A stretch of 64,000 nucleotides of DNA. Origin: JAKFDI01 sp044508835 (GTDB taxonomy: Bacteria > Pseudomonadota > Gammaproteobacteria > Burkholderiales > Burkholderiaceae_C). How positions within the stretch are numbered: position 1 is the first letter of the stretch; each line of letters starts with the position of its first letter. Positions 47,349-55,074 of this stretch are shown here, one piece after another. The notes below the pieces were generated by a model. That model did no database searches. It was not told the DNA's origin and saw nothing but the letters and a program-made list of their open reading frames with translations. The stretch is taken from the NCBI GenBank assembly GCA_044508835.1, contig JBIQHD010000004.1:138790-202789 (forward strand). Reading direction: 5' to 3'. The translations under genes were made by a program, and so were the position numbers.

Positions 47349-48316
47349 TGGGCGCTCTGCGCGAGCTCACCATCACGCAGCAGGTCGGCCTGCTGTTCGT
47401 CGCCTTCTTCGGCGTGCTGGCGCTGGTGACGGGCCTGGCCGTCTACCGCTCGCTGCGCGACCTGACGGCGGCGCAGCAGGCGCTGCACGAGCGCTTCAAG
47501 CGCGACCTCGGGGCCACCTGGTTCGGCGCGGCGCTGTTCTGGGTCTCGTGGGTCGCCGGCGCGGCGGTGGCCACCGTGCTCTTCGCCATCGTCTCGTTCT
47601 ACGCCTTCCGCGAGTTCATCACGCTCACCCACACGCGGCGCGCCGACCACCGGGCGCTGCTGGCCGCGTTCTTCGCGGTGCTGCCGGTGCAGTTCGTGCT
47701 GGCGGGCAGCGAGCGCTTCGACCTGTTCACCGTGTTCGTGCCGGTGTACGTGTTCTTCGCCATTCCCGTGATCAGCGCCTTCGGCAACGACCCGCAGCGC
47801 TTTCTCGAGCGCACGGCCAAGATCCAGTGGGGCATCATGGTCTGCATCTACGGCATGAGCCACGCGCCGGCGCTGCTGCTGATCGACCTGCCCGGCTACG
47901 AGGGGCGCGGCGCCTTCCTGGTGTTCTACCTGGTGGTGGTGGTCGTGTCGGGGCAGATCGTGCAGGAGGTGGTGTCGCGGCGCATCCGCGCGCGGCCGGC
48001 GGCGCGGGCCATCAGCCGCAGCTTCTCCTGGCGTGCCTGGTTCGCCGGCGCCGGCGCGGCCGCCTTCGTCGGCGCGCTGCTGTACTGGGCCACGCCGTTC
48101 AAGCCGGTGCCGGCGCTCGTCATGGGCTTCGTCGCCGGCGGCACCGGCACGCTGGGTGAATTCGTCATCCACGCCCTGAAGCGCGACGCCGGCGTGCGCC
48201 GCTGGGGCGGCAAGGCGTCGGTCACCGGCGCGGTGGGCCTGCTCGACCGCGTGGCGCCGCTGTGCTTCGCGGCGCCGGTGTTCTTCCATTCGGTGCGCTG
48301 GTACTTCGGGTGGTGA
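47348..48316 (+). CDS. CdsA-like phosphatidate cytidylyltransferase homologue, divergent signature
   Basis: A 322-residue membrane protein with about eight hydrophobic segments and the position of the CTP-transferase signature at the C-terminus. The K-R pair (HALKRDAGVRR) and the L-D-R (GLLDRVAPL) are kept. The K-D, H-G-G and final Asp of the standard signature are replaced by R-R, A-V-G and Ala. In known CdsA structures those acidic residues bind the metals, so activity or substrate may differ. It resembles the E. coli YnbB-like group rather than housekeeping CdsA. Translationally coupled to the acyltransferase gene. Confidence 0.8.
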   Translation: MGALRELTITQQVGLLFVAFFGVLALVTGLAVYRSLRDLTAAQQALHERFKRDLGATWFGAALFWVSWVAGAAVATVLFAIVSFYAFREFITLTHTRRADHRALLAAFFAVLPVQFVLAGSERFDLFTVFVPVYVFFAIPVISAFGNDPQRFLERTAKIQWGIMVCIYGMSHAPALLLIDLPGYEGRGAFLVFYLVVVVVSGQIVQEVVSRRIRARPAARAISRSFSWRAWFAGAGAAAFVGALLYWATPFKPVPALVMGFVAGGTGTLGEFVIHALKRDAGVRRWGGKASVTGAVGLLDRVAPLCFAAPVFFHSVRWYFGW

Positions 48317-48347
48317 TCATCGTGAGACCGCGTCGAACTGGTCTTCA

Positions 48348-48509
48348 GCGGGCCGAGCGCCGGGCCGTCCCACGTCGGGGCTTGCAAGCCCCGACGCTTC
48401 GCGAGGCGAGTGTGTGTGCGCAGGCACACACGCACGTCCATGCTCAGCCCAAGCCGGCCCGCGTCCCCTTGGGGGACCGGCCGACTTACCCGTCGGGCGA
48501 GGGGTCGTC
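48348..48509 (+). repeat. Intergenic palindromic repeat before ruvC (copy B), interrupted by a 79-bp insertion
   Basis: The first 20 bases, GCGGGCCGAGCGCCGGGCCG, are identical to copy A at 44,781. After TCCCA an extra 79 bp (48,373-48,451) follow, then the copy A order resumes with AAGCCGGCCCGCG, a CCCCTTGGGGG hairpin and GTCGGGCGAGGGG next to the ruvC start. CCCA flanks the insertion on both sides. Confidence 0.8.
48373..48451. mobile_element. 79-bp palindromic insertion, possible MITE-like element
   Basis: Contains a perfect 22-bp palindrome (48,374-48,395, centred on TTGCAA) and a second hairpin GTGTGTGC-GCAG-GCACACAC. It is bounded by CCCA direct repeats that look like a 4-bp target duplication and is absent from the otherwise matching repeat before fis. 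No coding capacity. Confidence 0.45.
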
Positions 48510-48515
48510 GTGAGC

Positions 48516-49064
48516 ATGCGCATCCTCGGCATCGACCCGGGCCTGCGCACCACGGGCTTCGGCGTGGTCGACAAGGAAGGCACGCGCCTGCGCTACGTCG
48601 CCAGCGGCACCATCAAGACCGACGCCGTCGACATCGGCCAGCTGCCGGCGCGGCTGAAGATCATCTTCGACGGCGTGCGCGAGGTCACGGCGCGCTACGC
48701 GCCCACCTGCGCCGCGATGGAGATCGTGTTCGTCAACGTCAACCCGCAGTCGACGCTGCTGCTCGGGCAGGCGCGCGGCGCGGCGCTGACGGCGCTGGTC
48801 TCCAGCGACCTGGAGGTGTCGGAGTACACCGCGCTGCAGATGAAGAAGGCCATCGTCGGCCACGGCCAGGCGCGCAAGGAGCAGATCCAGGAGATGGTCA
48901 AGCGCCTGCTCGACCTGCCCGGCCTGCCCGGCAAGGACGCGGCCGATGCGCTGGGGCTGGCCATCTGCCATGCGCACGCCGCCGCGTCCTTCGCCGCGCT
49001 GGCCAAGGGCACGACGCTCGCGCGCCGGGCGCATGCCCAGTATCGGCGCGGCCGGGCCTACTGA
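48516..49064 (+). CDS. ruvC: Crossover junction endodeoxyribonuclease RuvC
   Basis: A 182-residue Holliday-junction resolvase. The first catalytic Asp is in ILGIDPGLRTTGFG, the Glu in AAMEIVFVNVNPQ, and the last acidic pair in GKDAADALGLAICHAH. It cuts four-way junctions with RuvAB, which are encoded elsewhere. A GTG two codons upstream (48,510) is better spaced from the GAGGGG of the preceding repeat and may be the true start; the ATG gives the usual N-terminus. Confidence 0.96.
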   Translation: MRILGIDPGLRTTGFGVVDKEGTRLRYVASGTIKTDAVDIGQLPARLKIIFDGVREVTARYAPTCAAMEIVFVNVNPQSTLLLGQARGAALTALVSSDLEVSEYTALQMKKAIVGHGQARKEQIQEMVKRLLDLPGLPGKDAADALGLAICHAHAAASFAALAKGTTLARRAHAQYRRGRAY

Positions 49065-49090
49065 CGGCGCCGCGGCGCTGCCTCAGCCTC

Positions 49091-49576
49091 TCAGCGGTAG
49101 TGCCGGTAGACGCTGGCGCTGCCGTCGCGCGCCACGAGCAGCACGTCGTATGGATCGCGCCGGCCGCCGTAGGCCGGGCCGTCCATGCCGGGCGAGCCGA
49201 CGGGCATGGCGGGCACCGCCAGCCCCACGGCCCGCGGGCGCTCGCGCAGCAGCCGGCGGATGTCGCTGGCCGGCACGTGCCCTTCGAGCGCGTAGCCGTC
49301 CACCCGCGCGGTGTGGCACGAGCCGTACTTCAGCGGCATGCCCAGGCGCTCGCGGGCGTCGGTGTTGCCGTCGTCGTGCACCGTCACGGCGAAGCCGTCG
49401 GCCTCCAGGTGCGCCAGCCAGTCCTTGCAGCAGCCGCAGCTCGGGCTCTTCCACACCTCGACGCGGGTCTTCGGCGCCGCCGCGGCGGCCAGGGGCAGGG
49501 CGCCCGCGGCGATCGAGAGCAGCGCGCCGCGCCGGGTGAGGCCGCGGGCGGCGGGGGGAAGGCGGTGGTTCGTCAT
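49091..49576 (-). CDS. DUF411 family metal-binding periplasmic protein
   Basis: A 161-residue protein with a Tat-like signal (LTRRGALLSIAAGALPLAAAA) and a DUF411 domain. The Cys-rich site SPSCGCCKDW near residue 45 and SCHTARVDGY near 86 are the likely copper or other soft-metal ligands. The family is often linked to copper resistance. Here it stands alone between ruvC and argB, so the link is not supported by neighbours. Confidence 0.88.
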   Translation of the reverse strand: MTNHRLPPAARGLTRRGALLSIAAGALPLAAAAAPKTRVEVWKSPSCGCCKDWLAHLEADGFAVTVHDDGNTDARERLGMPLKYGSCHTARVDGYALEGHVPASDIRRLLRERPRAVGLAVPAMPVGSPGMDGPAYGGRRDPYDVLLVARDGSASVYRHYR

Positions 49577-49680
49577 GGCGGTTCGGTCGGAGGTTCGGTC
49601 GGAAATGGAGCCTGCGTGCTGTGAGCACGGCGGCGGCCGGGAGGTTCCTTCCGCGGCCGGCCCGCGCGGCGCTTGCGGCC

Positions 49681-49686
49681 TACAAT
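49681..49686 (+). promoter_or_regulatory. -10 element of the argB promoter
   Basis: TACAAT lies 35 bases before the argB ATG in the divergent spacer with the DUF411 gene. The -35 is poor. Confidence 0.45.
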
Positions 49687-49721
49687 TTCCGACCCTTCCG
49701 TCCGTTCGAGAAAGCCCCGCC

Positions 49722-50639
49722 ATGAGTCCCGATGTGCCCGTCAGTCCCGCGTCGCACCTTGCGCACATCCCGCCGCGCGACAAGGCCGAGATCCTGGCCG
49801 AGGCACTGCCCTACATCCGGCGCTTCCACGGCAAGACCATCGTCATCAAGTACGGCGGCAACGCCATGACCGACCCGTCGCTGCAGCAGGACTTCGCCGA
49901 GGACGTGGTGCTGCTCAAGCTCGTCGGCATGAACCCGGTGGTGGTGCACGGCGGCGGCCCGCAGATCGACGAGGCGCTGGCCAAGGTCGGCAAGAAGGGC
50001 ACCTTCATCCAGGGCATGCGCGTCACCGACGACGAGACCATGGAAGTCGTCGAATGGGTGCTGGCCGGCCAGGTGCAGCAGGACATCGTGGGCCTCATCA
50101 ACGTCGCCGGCGGCAAGGCGGTGGGCCTGACCGGGCGCGACGGCGGCCTGATCCGCGCGCGCAAGCTCAAGATGCTCGACAAGAACGACCCGACCAAGGA
50201 GCACGACGTGGGGCAGGTCGGGGAGATCGAGTCCATCGACCCGAGCGTGGTCAAGGCGCTGCAGGACGACCAGTTCATCCCGGTGATCTCGCCGCTCGGC
50301 TTCGGCGCGAACAACGAGAACTACAACATCAACGCCGACGTGGTGGCCGGCAAGCTGGCCGAGGTGCTCAAGGCCGAGAAGCTGATGATGCTCACCAACA
50401 CGCCCGGCGTGCTCGACAAGAGCGGCAAGCTGCTCACCAACCTGTCGGCGCGCGAGATCGACGAGCTCTTCGCCGACGGCACCATCTCCGGCGGCATGCT
50501 GCCCAAGATCGGCTCGGCGCTCGACGCGGCCAAGAACGGCGTCAACACCGTGCACATCATCGACGGCCGCGTGCCGCACTCGATGCTGCTGGAGGTGCTG
50601 ACGGAGCAGGCCTACGGCACGATGATCCGCTCGCATTGA
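49722..50639 (+). CDS. argB: Acetylglutamate kinase ArgB
   Basis: A 305-residue amino-acid kinase. KYGGNAM holds the first catalytic Lys, VHGGGPQID the Gly-rich phosphate loop, and the N-terminal helix (about 15-35; DKAEILAEALPYIRRF) is the extra helix seen in arginine-inhibited hexameric enzymes. A second Lys is in GGMLPKIGSAL. It phosphorylates N-acetylglutamate in arginine synthesis. The last 23 bases of the gene are repeated with one mismatch 30 bases downstream. Confidence 0.96.
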   Translation: MSPDVPVSPASHLAHIPPRDKAEILAEALPYIRRFHGKTIVIKYGGNAMTDPSLQQDFAEDVVLLKLVGMNPVVVHGGGPQIDEALAKVGKKGTFIQGMRVTDDETMEVVEWVLAGQVQQDIVGLINVAGGKAVGLTGRDGGLIRARKLKMLDKNDPTKEHDVGQVGEIESIDPSVVKALQDDQFIPVISPLGFGANNENYNINADVVAGKLAEVLKAEKLMMLTNTPGVLDKSGKLLTNLSAREIDELFADGTISGGMLPKIGSALDAAKNGVNTVHIIDGRVPHSMLLEVLTEQAYGTMIRSH

Positions 50640-50693
50640 GAGTGGCGCAGCGTGCCGGTTGGTGGCCCTTCACGATGAGCCGCTCGCATTGAG
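50618..50693 (+). repeat. 23-bp direct repeat of the argB 3' end
   Basis: The end of argB, CACGATGATCCGCTCGCATT plus GAG (50,618-50,640), recurs at 50,671-50,693 with one T-to-G change. The second copy overlaps the start region of the HAD gene. Confidence 0.85.
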
Positions 50694-51429
50694 CGGCAGC
50701 GCCCCGGCGGCCGCGCGCCGCGTCTGGCTCTTCGACCTCGACGACACGCTGCACGACGCCACCGCCGCCTCGATGCACGGCATCAACGAGGCGATGACGG
50801 ACTATGTCGCGCGGCACCTGAGGCTGTCGCTCGAGGACGCCGCCGTCCTGCGGCGCCGGTACTGGCAGCGCTACGGCGCCACGCTGACCGGCCTGGTGCG
50901 CCACCACGGCGTGCGGGCCGCGCACTTCCTCGAGGAGACGCACCGCCTGCCCGGCCTCGAGTCGCGCCTGTGCGTGAGCGTGCACGACCGCGCCGCGCTG
51001 CGGCGGCTGCCCGGGCGCAAGTTCGTGCTGACCAACGCGCCGCGCGCCTATGCGCTGCGGGTGCTGGCCGCGCTGCGGCTCACCGGCGTGTTCGAGGACG
51101 TGATCACGGTGGAGGACATGCGCATGTTCGGCCACCACCGGCCCAAGCCCGACCGGCGCATGTTCCGCCACCTCGTCGCTCGGCTCGGGGTGCGGGTCCA
51201 CGAGTGCGTGCTGGTCGAGGACACGCTGCAGCACCAGCGGGCGGCGCGCAGCCTCGGCATGAAGACGGTGTGGATGCAACGCTACATTCGTGGCGCAGTT
51301 CACGCGCCCCGCGCGGGGCTCGAAGTTGGCGTTCACGCCTGCAAGAAGCCCGCATACGTGTGTGCCAGAATCAACCGGATACAAACGCTGCGAGCGCTTT
51401 GGTGCCGATCCGATGAACGCCGACCCTGA
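50662..51429 (+). CDS. HAD-superfamily pyrimidine 5'-nucleotidase-like phosphatase
   Basis: A 255-residue HAD hydrolase of the SDT1/Phm8-like group. Motif I is FDLDDTLHDA near residue 23, motif II is LTNAP, the motif III Lys is in HRPKPD, and motif IV is VLVEDTLQHQ. The helical cap between I and II fits pyrimidine 5'-nucleotidases. The start is uncertain: GTG at 50,662 is used; TTG at 50,659 or 50,689 are alternatives, and the duplicated argB end lies across this region. The C-terminal ~30 residues look non-homologous and overlap slmA by 17 bases. Confidence 0.82.
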   Translation: MALHDEPLALSGSAPAAARRVWLFDLDDTLHDATAASMHGINEAMTDYVARHLRLSLEDAAVLRRRYWQRYGATLTGLVRHHGVRAAHFLEETHRLPGLESRLCVSVHDRAALRRLPGRKFVLTNAPRAYALRVLAALRLTGVFEDVITVEDMRMFGHHRPKPDRRMFRHLVARLGVRVHECVLVEDTLQHQRAARSLGMKTVWMQRYIRGAVHAPRAGLEVGVHACKKPAYVCARINRIQTLRALWCRSDERRP

Positions 51430-52072
51430 CGACCCCACCCTTGCCGCCGCCACGGTCGACGCGCCCGCTGCCCCGCCGGGCGCCCCGGTGCGCAAGCGGC
51501 CCAAGCCGGGCGAGCGCCGCGTGCAGATCCTGCAGACGCTGGCGTCGATGCTCGAGCAGCCCGGCGCCGACCGCGTCACCACCGCCGCGCTGGCGGCCAG
51601 GCTCGACGTCTCGGAGGCGGCGCTGTACCGCCACTTCGCCAGCAAGGCGCAGATGTTCGAGGGGCTGATCGAGTTCATCGAGCACAGCGTCTTCACGCTC
51701 GCCAACCAGATCAACGAGCGCGAGACCGACGGCAGCGTGCAGGCGCAGAAGGTCGTCACCGTGCTGCTGCAGTTCGGCGAGAAGAACCCCGGCATGACGC
51801 GCGTGATGGTGGGCGACGCCCTCGTGTTCGAGCACGAGCGCCTGCTCACGCGCATGAACCAGTTCTTCGACCGCATCGAGTCGCAGCTGCGCCAGAGCCT
51901 GCGCATGGCCGCCGAGGCCCGCGGCTCGCAGACGCCCACGGTCGATGCCAACGCGCAGGCCTCGGTGCTGACGGCCTTCGCCGTCGGCCGCCTGCAGCGC
52001 TATGCCCGCTCGGGCTTCAAGCGCAACCCCACCGAGCACCTCGACGCGGCGCTGGCGCTGATCGCGGCCTGA
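51413..52072 (+). CDS. slmA: Nucleoid occlusion factor SlmA (TetR fold)
   Basis: A 219-residue TetR-type protein. The HTH is near residues 58-80 (VTTAALAARLDVSEAALYRHF), and ASKAQMFEGLIEFIE matches the SlmA alpha-4 region. The C-terminal helical domain forms dimers and in E. coli binds FtsZ. It stops Z-ring assembly over the nucleoid. The argB - HAD phosphatase - slmA order supports the call over a generic TetR repressor. The Pro-rich first 35 residues are longer than in E. coli. Confidence 0.9.
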   Translation: MNADPDDPTLAAATVDAPAAPPGAPVRKRPKPGERRVQILQTLASMLEQPGADRVTTAALAARLDVSEAALYRHFASKAQMFEGLIEFIEHSVFTLANQINERETDGSVQAQKVVTVLLQFGEKNPGMTRVMVGDALVFEHERLLTRMNQFFDRIESQLRQSLRMAAEARGSQTPTVDANAQASVLTAFAVGRLQRYARSGFKRNPTEHLDAALALIAA

Positions 52073-52142
52073 CGGGCGCCTTCACGAGGCGGCGCGGCGC
52101 GTGCGCGCGCCTGCGGTCCGGGCACCCCCGCAGGCCCGGCCC

Positions 52143-52148
52143 TAAACT
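52143..52148 (+). promoter_or_regulatory. -10 element (TAAACT) placed for a leaderless DUF815 transcript
   Basis: TAAACT ends exactly six bases before the ATG with no Shine-Dalgarno between. Confidence 0.45.
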
Positions 52149-52154
52149 TCGCGC

Positions 52155-53021
52155 ATGTCTTCCATGAACGAATTGATGACGCGCGTCGAGGCGCTGATGA
52201 CGCGCCTCGAGGCCGTGCTGCCGCATCCCCTGCGGGCGCCCGACTGGTCCGCTTCCGTGGCCTTCCGCTACCGCCGGCGCGCCGGCTCCGGCCTGCTCGA
52301 GCCGGTGCGCCACGTCGCGACCATCCGCCTCGACGACCTGCGCGAGGTCGAGCCCCAGAAGGAGCGGCTGGTGCGCAACACCGCGCAGTTCGTCGCCCGC
52401 CAGCCGGCCAACAACGTGCTGCTCACCGGCGCGCGCGGCACCGGCAAGAGCTCGCTCATCAAGGCCTGCCTGAACGAGTTCGCGCCGCGCGGGCTGCGGC
52501 TGATCGAGATCGACAAGAGCGATCTCGTCGACCTGCCCGACATCGTCGACCTCGTGGCCGGGCGCGACGAGCGCTTCATCGTCTTCTGCGACGACCTGAG
52601 CTTCGACGAGGGCGAGCCCGGCTACAAGGCGCTGAAGTCCATCCTCGACGGCTCGGTGGCGCAGGCCTCGGACAACGTGCTGATCTACGCCACCAGCAAC
52701 CGCCGCCATCTCCTGCCCGAGTACATGAAGGAGAACCTCACCTACCAGCACACCGAGGACGGCGAGGTGCATCCCGGCGAGGTGGTGGAGGAGAAGATCT
52801 CGCTGTCTGAGCGCTTCGGGCTGTGGGTGAGCTTCTATCCCTTCAGCCAGGAGGAGTACCTGACCATCGTCGGCCAGTGGCTGCGCGGGCTCGGCGTGGG
52901 CGAGGACGCCATCGCCGCGGCGCGGCAGGAGTCGCTGGTCTGGGCGCTGGAGCGCGGCTCGCGCTCCGGCCGTGTCGCCTTCCAGTTCGCCAAGGACTAC
53001 GCGGCGAGGCAGTCCGCGTGA
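52155..53021 (+). CDS. DUF815 family AAA-type ATPase
   Basis: A 288-residue P-loop ATPase. The Walker A is LLTGARGTGKSSLIKA near residue 95, the Walker B is FIVFCDDLSF near 142, and ATSNRRHLLP resembles sensor 1. The C-terminal part has LSERFGLWVSFYPFSQEEYL, a DUF815 hallmark. The cellular role is unknown; the family is sometimes called a predicted AAA ATPase of the DnaA/clamp-loader relatives. Its stop overlaps the GTG of the NUDIX gene. Confidence 0.9.
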   Translation: MSSMNELMTRVEALMTRLEAVLPHPLRAPDWSASVAFRYRRRAGSGLLEPVRHVATIRLDDLREVEPQKERLVRNTAQFVARQPANNVLLTGARGTGKSSLIKACLNEFAPRGLRLIEIDKSDLVDLPDIVDLVAGRDERFIVFCDDLSFDEGEPGYKALKSILDGSVAQASDNVLIYATSNRRHLLPEYMKENLTYQHTEDGEVHPGEVVEEKISLSERFGLWVSFYPFSQEEYLTIVGQWLRGLGVGEDAIAAARQESLVWALERGSRSGRVAFQFAKDYAARQSA

Positions 53022-53452
53022 GCGCCGCCGGCGGCCGGGCGCCGGTCGACGTGGCGGTCGGCGTGCTCATCGACGCGCAGGGCCGCTTCCTGCTGACCTC
53101 GCGCCCCGAGGGCAAGGTCTATGCCGGCTACTGGGAGTTCCCGGGCGGCAAGCTGGAAGCGGGCGAGACGGTCGAACAGGCGCTGCGGCGCGAGCTGCAC
53201 GAGGAGCTGGGCATCACCATCGGCGCGGTCCGGCCCTGGAAGACCGAGATGCACGACTACCCGCACGCCCTCGTGCGGCTGCATTTCTGCCAGGTGTTCG
53301 AGTGGTCGGGCGCCTTCGAGATGCGCGAGCGCCAGGCGATGGCGTGGCAGCAGCTGCCCGTCGAGGTGGCGCCGGTGCTGCCGGGCACGCTGCCGGTGCT
53401 GCGCTGGTTCGCCGAGGAGCGAGCCCACACCGGCCCGACGCACCGCGGCTGA
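53018..53452 (+). CDS. NUDIX hydrolase, MutT-like
   Basis: A 144-residue NUDIX protein with the full box GGKLEAGETVEQALRRELHE plus ELGI near residues 46-69, in the 8-oxo-dGTP diphosphatase style (AVGVLIDAQGRFLLTSRPEGK at the N-terminus). The start is a GTG overlapping the DUF815 stop (GTGA). It probably cleans the nucleotide pool; other NUDIX substrates are possible. Confidence 0.9.
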   Translation: MSAAGGRAPVDVAVGVLIDAQGRFLLTSRPEGKVYAGYWEFPGGKLEAGETVEQALRRELHEELGITIGAVRPWKTEMHDYPHALVRLHFCQVFEWSGAFEMRERQAMAWQQLPVEVAPVLPGTLPVLRWFAEERAHTGPTHRG

Positions 53453-53456
53453 TTGC

Positions 53457-53462
53457 TACACT
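53457..53462 (+). promoter_or_regulatory. -10 element (TACACT, extended TGC) for a leaderless hisI transcript
   Basis: TGCTACACT forms an extended -10, and its hexamer ends exactly six bases before the hisI ATG. No Shine-Dalgarno is present. Confidence 0.5.
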
Positions 53463-53468
53463 GATTTC

Positions 53469-53858
53469 ATGAGCTGGCTCGACGACATCAAGTGGGACGC
53501 GCAGGGCCTGGTGCCCGTGATCGCGCAGGAGCAGGCCAGCGGCGACGTGCTCATGTTCGCCTTCATGAACCGCGAGGCGCTGGCGAAGACGGCCGAGCTG
53601 GGCGAGGCCGTCTACTGGAGCCGCTCGCGCAACCGGCTGTGGCACAAGGGCGAGGAATCCGGCCACGTCCAGAAGGTGCACGAACTGCGGCTCGACTGCG
53701 ACAACGACGTGGTGCTGCTCAAGGTGGAGCAGCTCGGCCATGAGCCCGGCATCGCCTGCCACACCGGGCGGCATTCGTGCTTCTTCCAGAAACTGTCGGA
53801 CGGGCAGTGGACGGCCGTCGAGCCGGTCTTGAAAGATCCGGGGAGCATCTACAAATGA
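53469..53858 (+). CDS. hisI: Phosphoribosyl-AMP cyclohydrolase HisI
   Basis: A 129-residue zinc enzyme, monofunctional. AFMNREALAKT and YWSRSRNRLWHKGEESG form the substrate site, and LDCDNDVVLLKV with CHTGRHSCFF provide the metal-binding Asp and Cys residues. It opens the purine ring of PR-AMP in histidine synthesis. It overlaps hisE by four bases. The other his genes are not upstream: a NUDIX gene precedes it, and it appears to have its own promoter. Confidence 0.95.
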   Translation: MSWLDDIKWDAQGLVPVIAQEQASGDVLMFAFMNREALAKTAELGEAVYWSRSRNRLWHKGEESGHVQKVHELRLDCDNDVVLLKVEQLGHEPGIACHTGRHSCFFQKLSDGQWTAVEPVLKDPGSIYK

Positions 53859-54214
53859 GCGATGCCGCGACCTCCGACGACACCCTGGCCCGCCTGGCCG
53901 ACGTGATCGCCTCGCGCCGCGGCGGCGACCCCGACAAGAGCTACGTGGCGCGGCTCATGCACAAGGGCACCGACGCCATCCTGAAGAAGATCGGCGAGGA
54001 GGCCACCGAAACCGTGATGGCGGCCAAGGACGGCGACGCACGGAAGATCGTCTACGAAGTGGCCGACCTGTGGTTCCATTCGATGATCGCGCTGGCGCAT
54101 TTCGGGCTCACCCCCGCCGACGTGCTGGCCGAGCTGCGCCGCCGCGAGGGGCTGTCGGGGCTCGAGGAGTTCGCAGCCCGCAAGTCGAAGCAACGAGAGG
54201 CAGACGGAACATGA
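53855..54214 (+). CDS. hisE: Phosphoribosyl-ATP diphosphatase HisE
   Basis: A 119-residue all-alpha MazG-like pyrophosphatase: LARLADVIASRR, then KIGEEATETVMAAKDGD with the Mg-binding Glu residues, then YEVADLWFHSMI. It converts PR-ATP to PR-AMP, the step before HisI. Start and stop overlap the neighbours (ATGA on both sides). Confidence 0.95.
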   Translation: MSDAATSDDTLARLADVIASRRGGDPDKSYVARLMHKGTDAILKKIGEEATETVMAAKDGDARKIVYEVADLWFHSMIALAHFGLTPADVLAELRRREGLSGLEEFAARKSKQREADGT

Positions 54215-54594
54215 ACGACATCGTGGACGTGGAATCCCGCGACCGCTCGCTGCGCACGATCGGCCACGTCAGCTACCTGCTGCACGCCATCGTCGCGGTC
54301 AGCGCCGTGGTGCCGGGCGTGCAGGCGAGCGTCGGCCTGCTCATCGTCGCCTTCATCCTCGACCTGGTGAAGCGCGACGACGCCGCCGGCACCTGGCAGG
54401 AATCGCATTTCCGCTGGCGCATCCGCAGCGTGCTGTGGGCCTTCGGCCTGTACGTGGTCACGGCGCCGCTGTGGCTGCTGCTCTTCCTGCCGGGCTGGAT
54501 CGCGTGGTGCGTGATCTCGATCTGGTTCCTCTATCGCATCGTGCGCGGCTGGCTCAACCTCAAGGACGGCCGGCCGATGCCCGTGCCCCAGTGA
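54211..54594 (+). CDS. DUF4870-like small membrane protein
   Basis: A 127-residue protein with three membrane helices (about 16-34, 38-54 and 70-110) and the short charged loop LVKRDDAAGTWQESHFRWRIR between the second and third, typical of DUF4870/TIC20-like proteins. No role known. It is in the hisIE-HIT run and conserved at this place in relatives. Confidence 0.82.
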   Translation: MNDIVDVESRDRSLRTIGHVSYLLHAIVAVSAVVPGVQASVGLLIVAFILDLVKRDDAAGTWQESHFRWRIRSVLWAFGLYVVTAPLWLLLFLPGWIAWCVISIWFLYRIVRGWLNLKDGRPMPVPQ

Positions 54595-54605
54595 AGGCCC
54601 GCGAC

Positions 54606-54968
54606 ATGTCCGCTTCCCCGCACACCGACCCCGACTGCCTCTTCTGCAAGATCGCCGCCGGCCAGATCCCGAGCCGCAAGGTGCTCGAGGACGACGACGT
54701 CTACGTGTTCCACGACATCGCGCCCTGGGCGCCGGTGCACCTCCTGGTCATCCCGAAGGAGCACATCGCGATGCTGTCGGACATCGACCCGGCGCGCCAC
54801 CAGGCGCTGCTGGGCAAGATGCTGGCGCTCGCGCCGCGGCTGATGCGCGAGCAGGGCGTGACCAACGGTTTCCGCACGCTCATCAACACCGGCGAAGACG
54901 GGCTGCAGGAAGTGATGCACCTGCACATGCACGTGATCGGCGGCCCGCGGCCCTGGAAAAAGGGCTGA
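54606..54968 (+). CDS. HIT-family nucleotide-binding protein
   Basis: A 120-residue histidine triad protein with the N-terminal CLFCKIAAGQIPS and the active triad in HLHMHVIGGP. The length fits HinT-like purine nucleoside phosphoramidases. An in-frame GTG overlapping the upstream stop (54,591) is an alternative start; ATG is preferred. It ends the his-linked run. Confidence 0.9.
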   Translation: MSASPHTDPDCLFCKIAAGQIPSRKVLEDDDVYVFHDIAPWAPVHLLVIPKEHIAMLSDIDPARHQALLGKMLALAPRLMREQGVTNGFRTLINTGEDGLQEVMHLHMHVIGGPRPWKKG

Positions 54969-55042
54969 AACCGGCCTGCGCCGCGGAACGCATGCCGGGC
55001 CGCGGGCCTCGAAACCGGCACGGGCGGCGACAGCCGCTGCCC

Positions 55043-55048
55043 TAGAAT
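55043..55048 (+). promoter_or_regulatory. -10 element of the tatABC promoter
   Basis: TAGAAT lies 26 bases before the tatA ATG, with AGGAGAA as ribosome-binding site between. No clear -35. Confidence 0.5.
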
Positions 55049-55074
55049 CCGCCACTCGTCGTTAGGAGAAAGTC

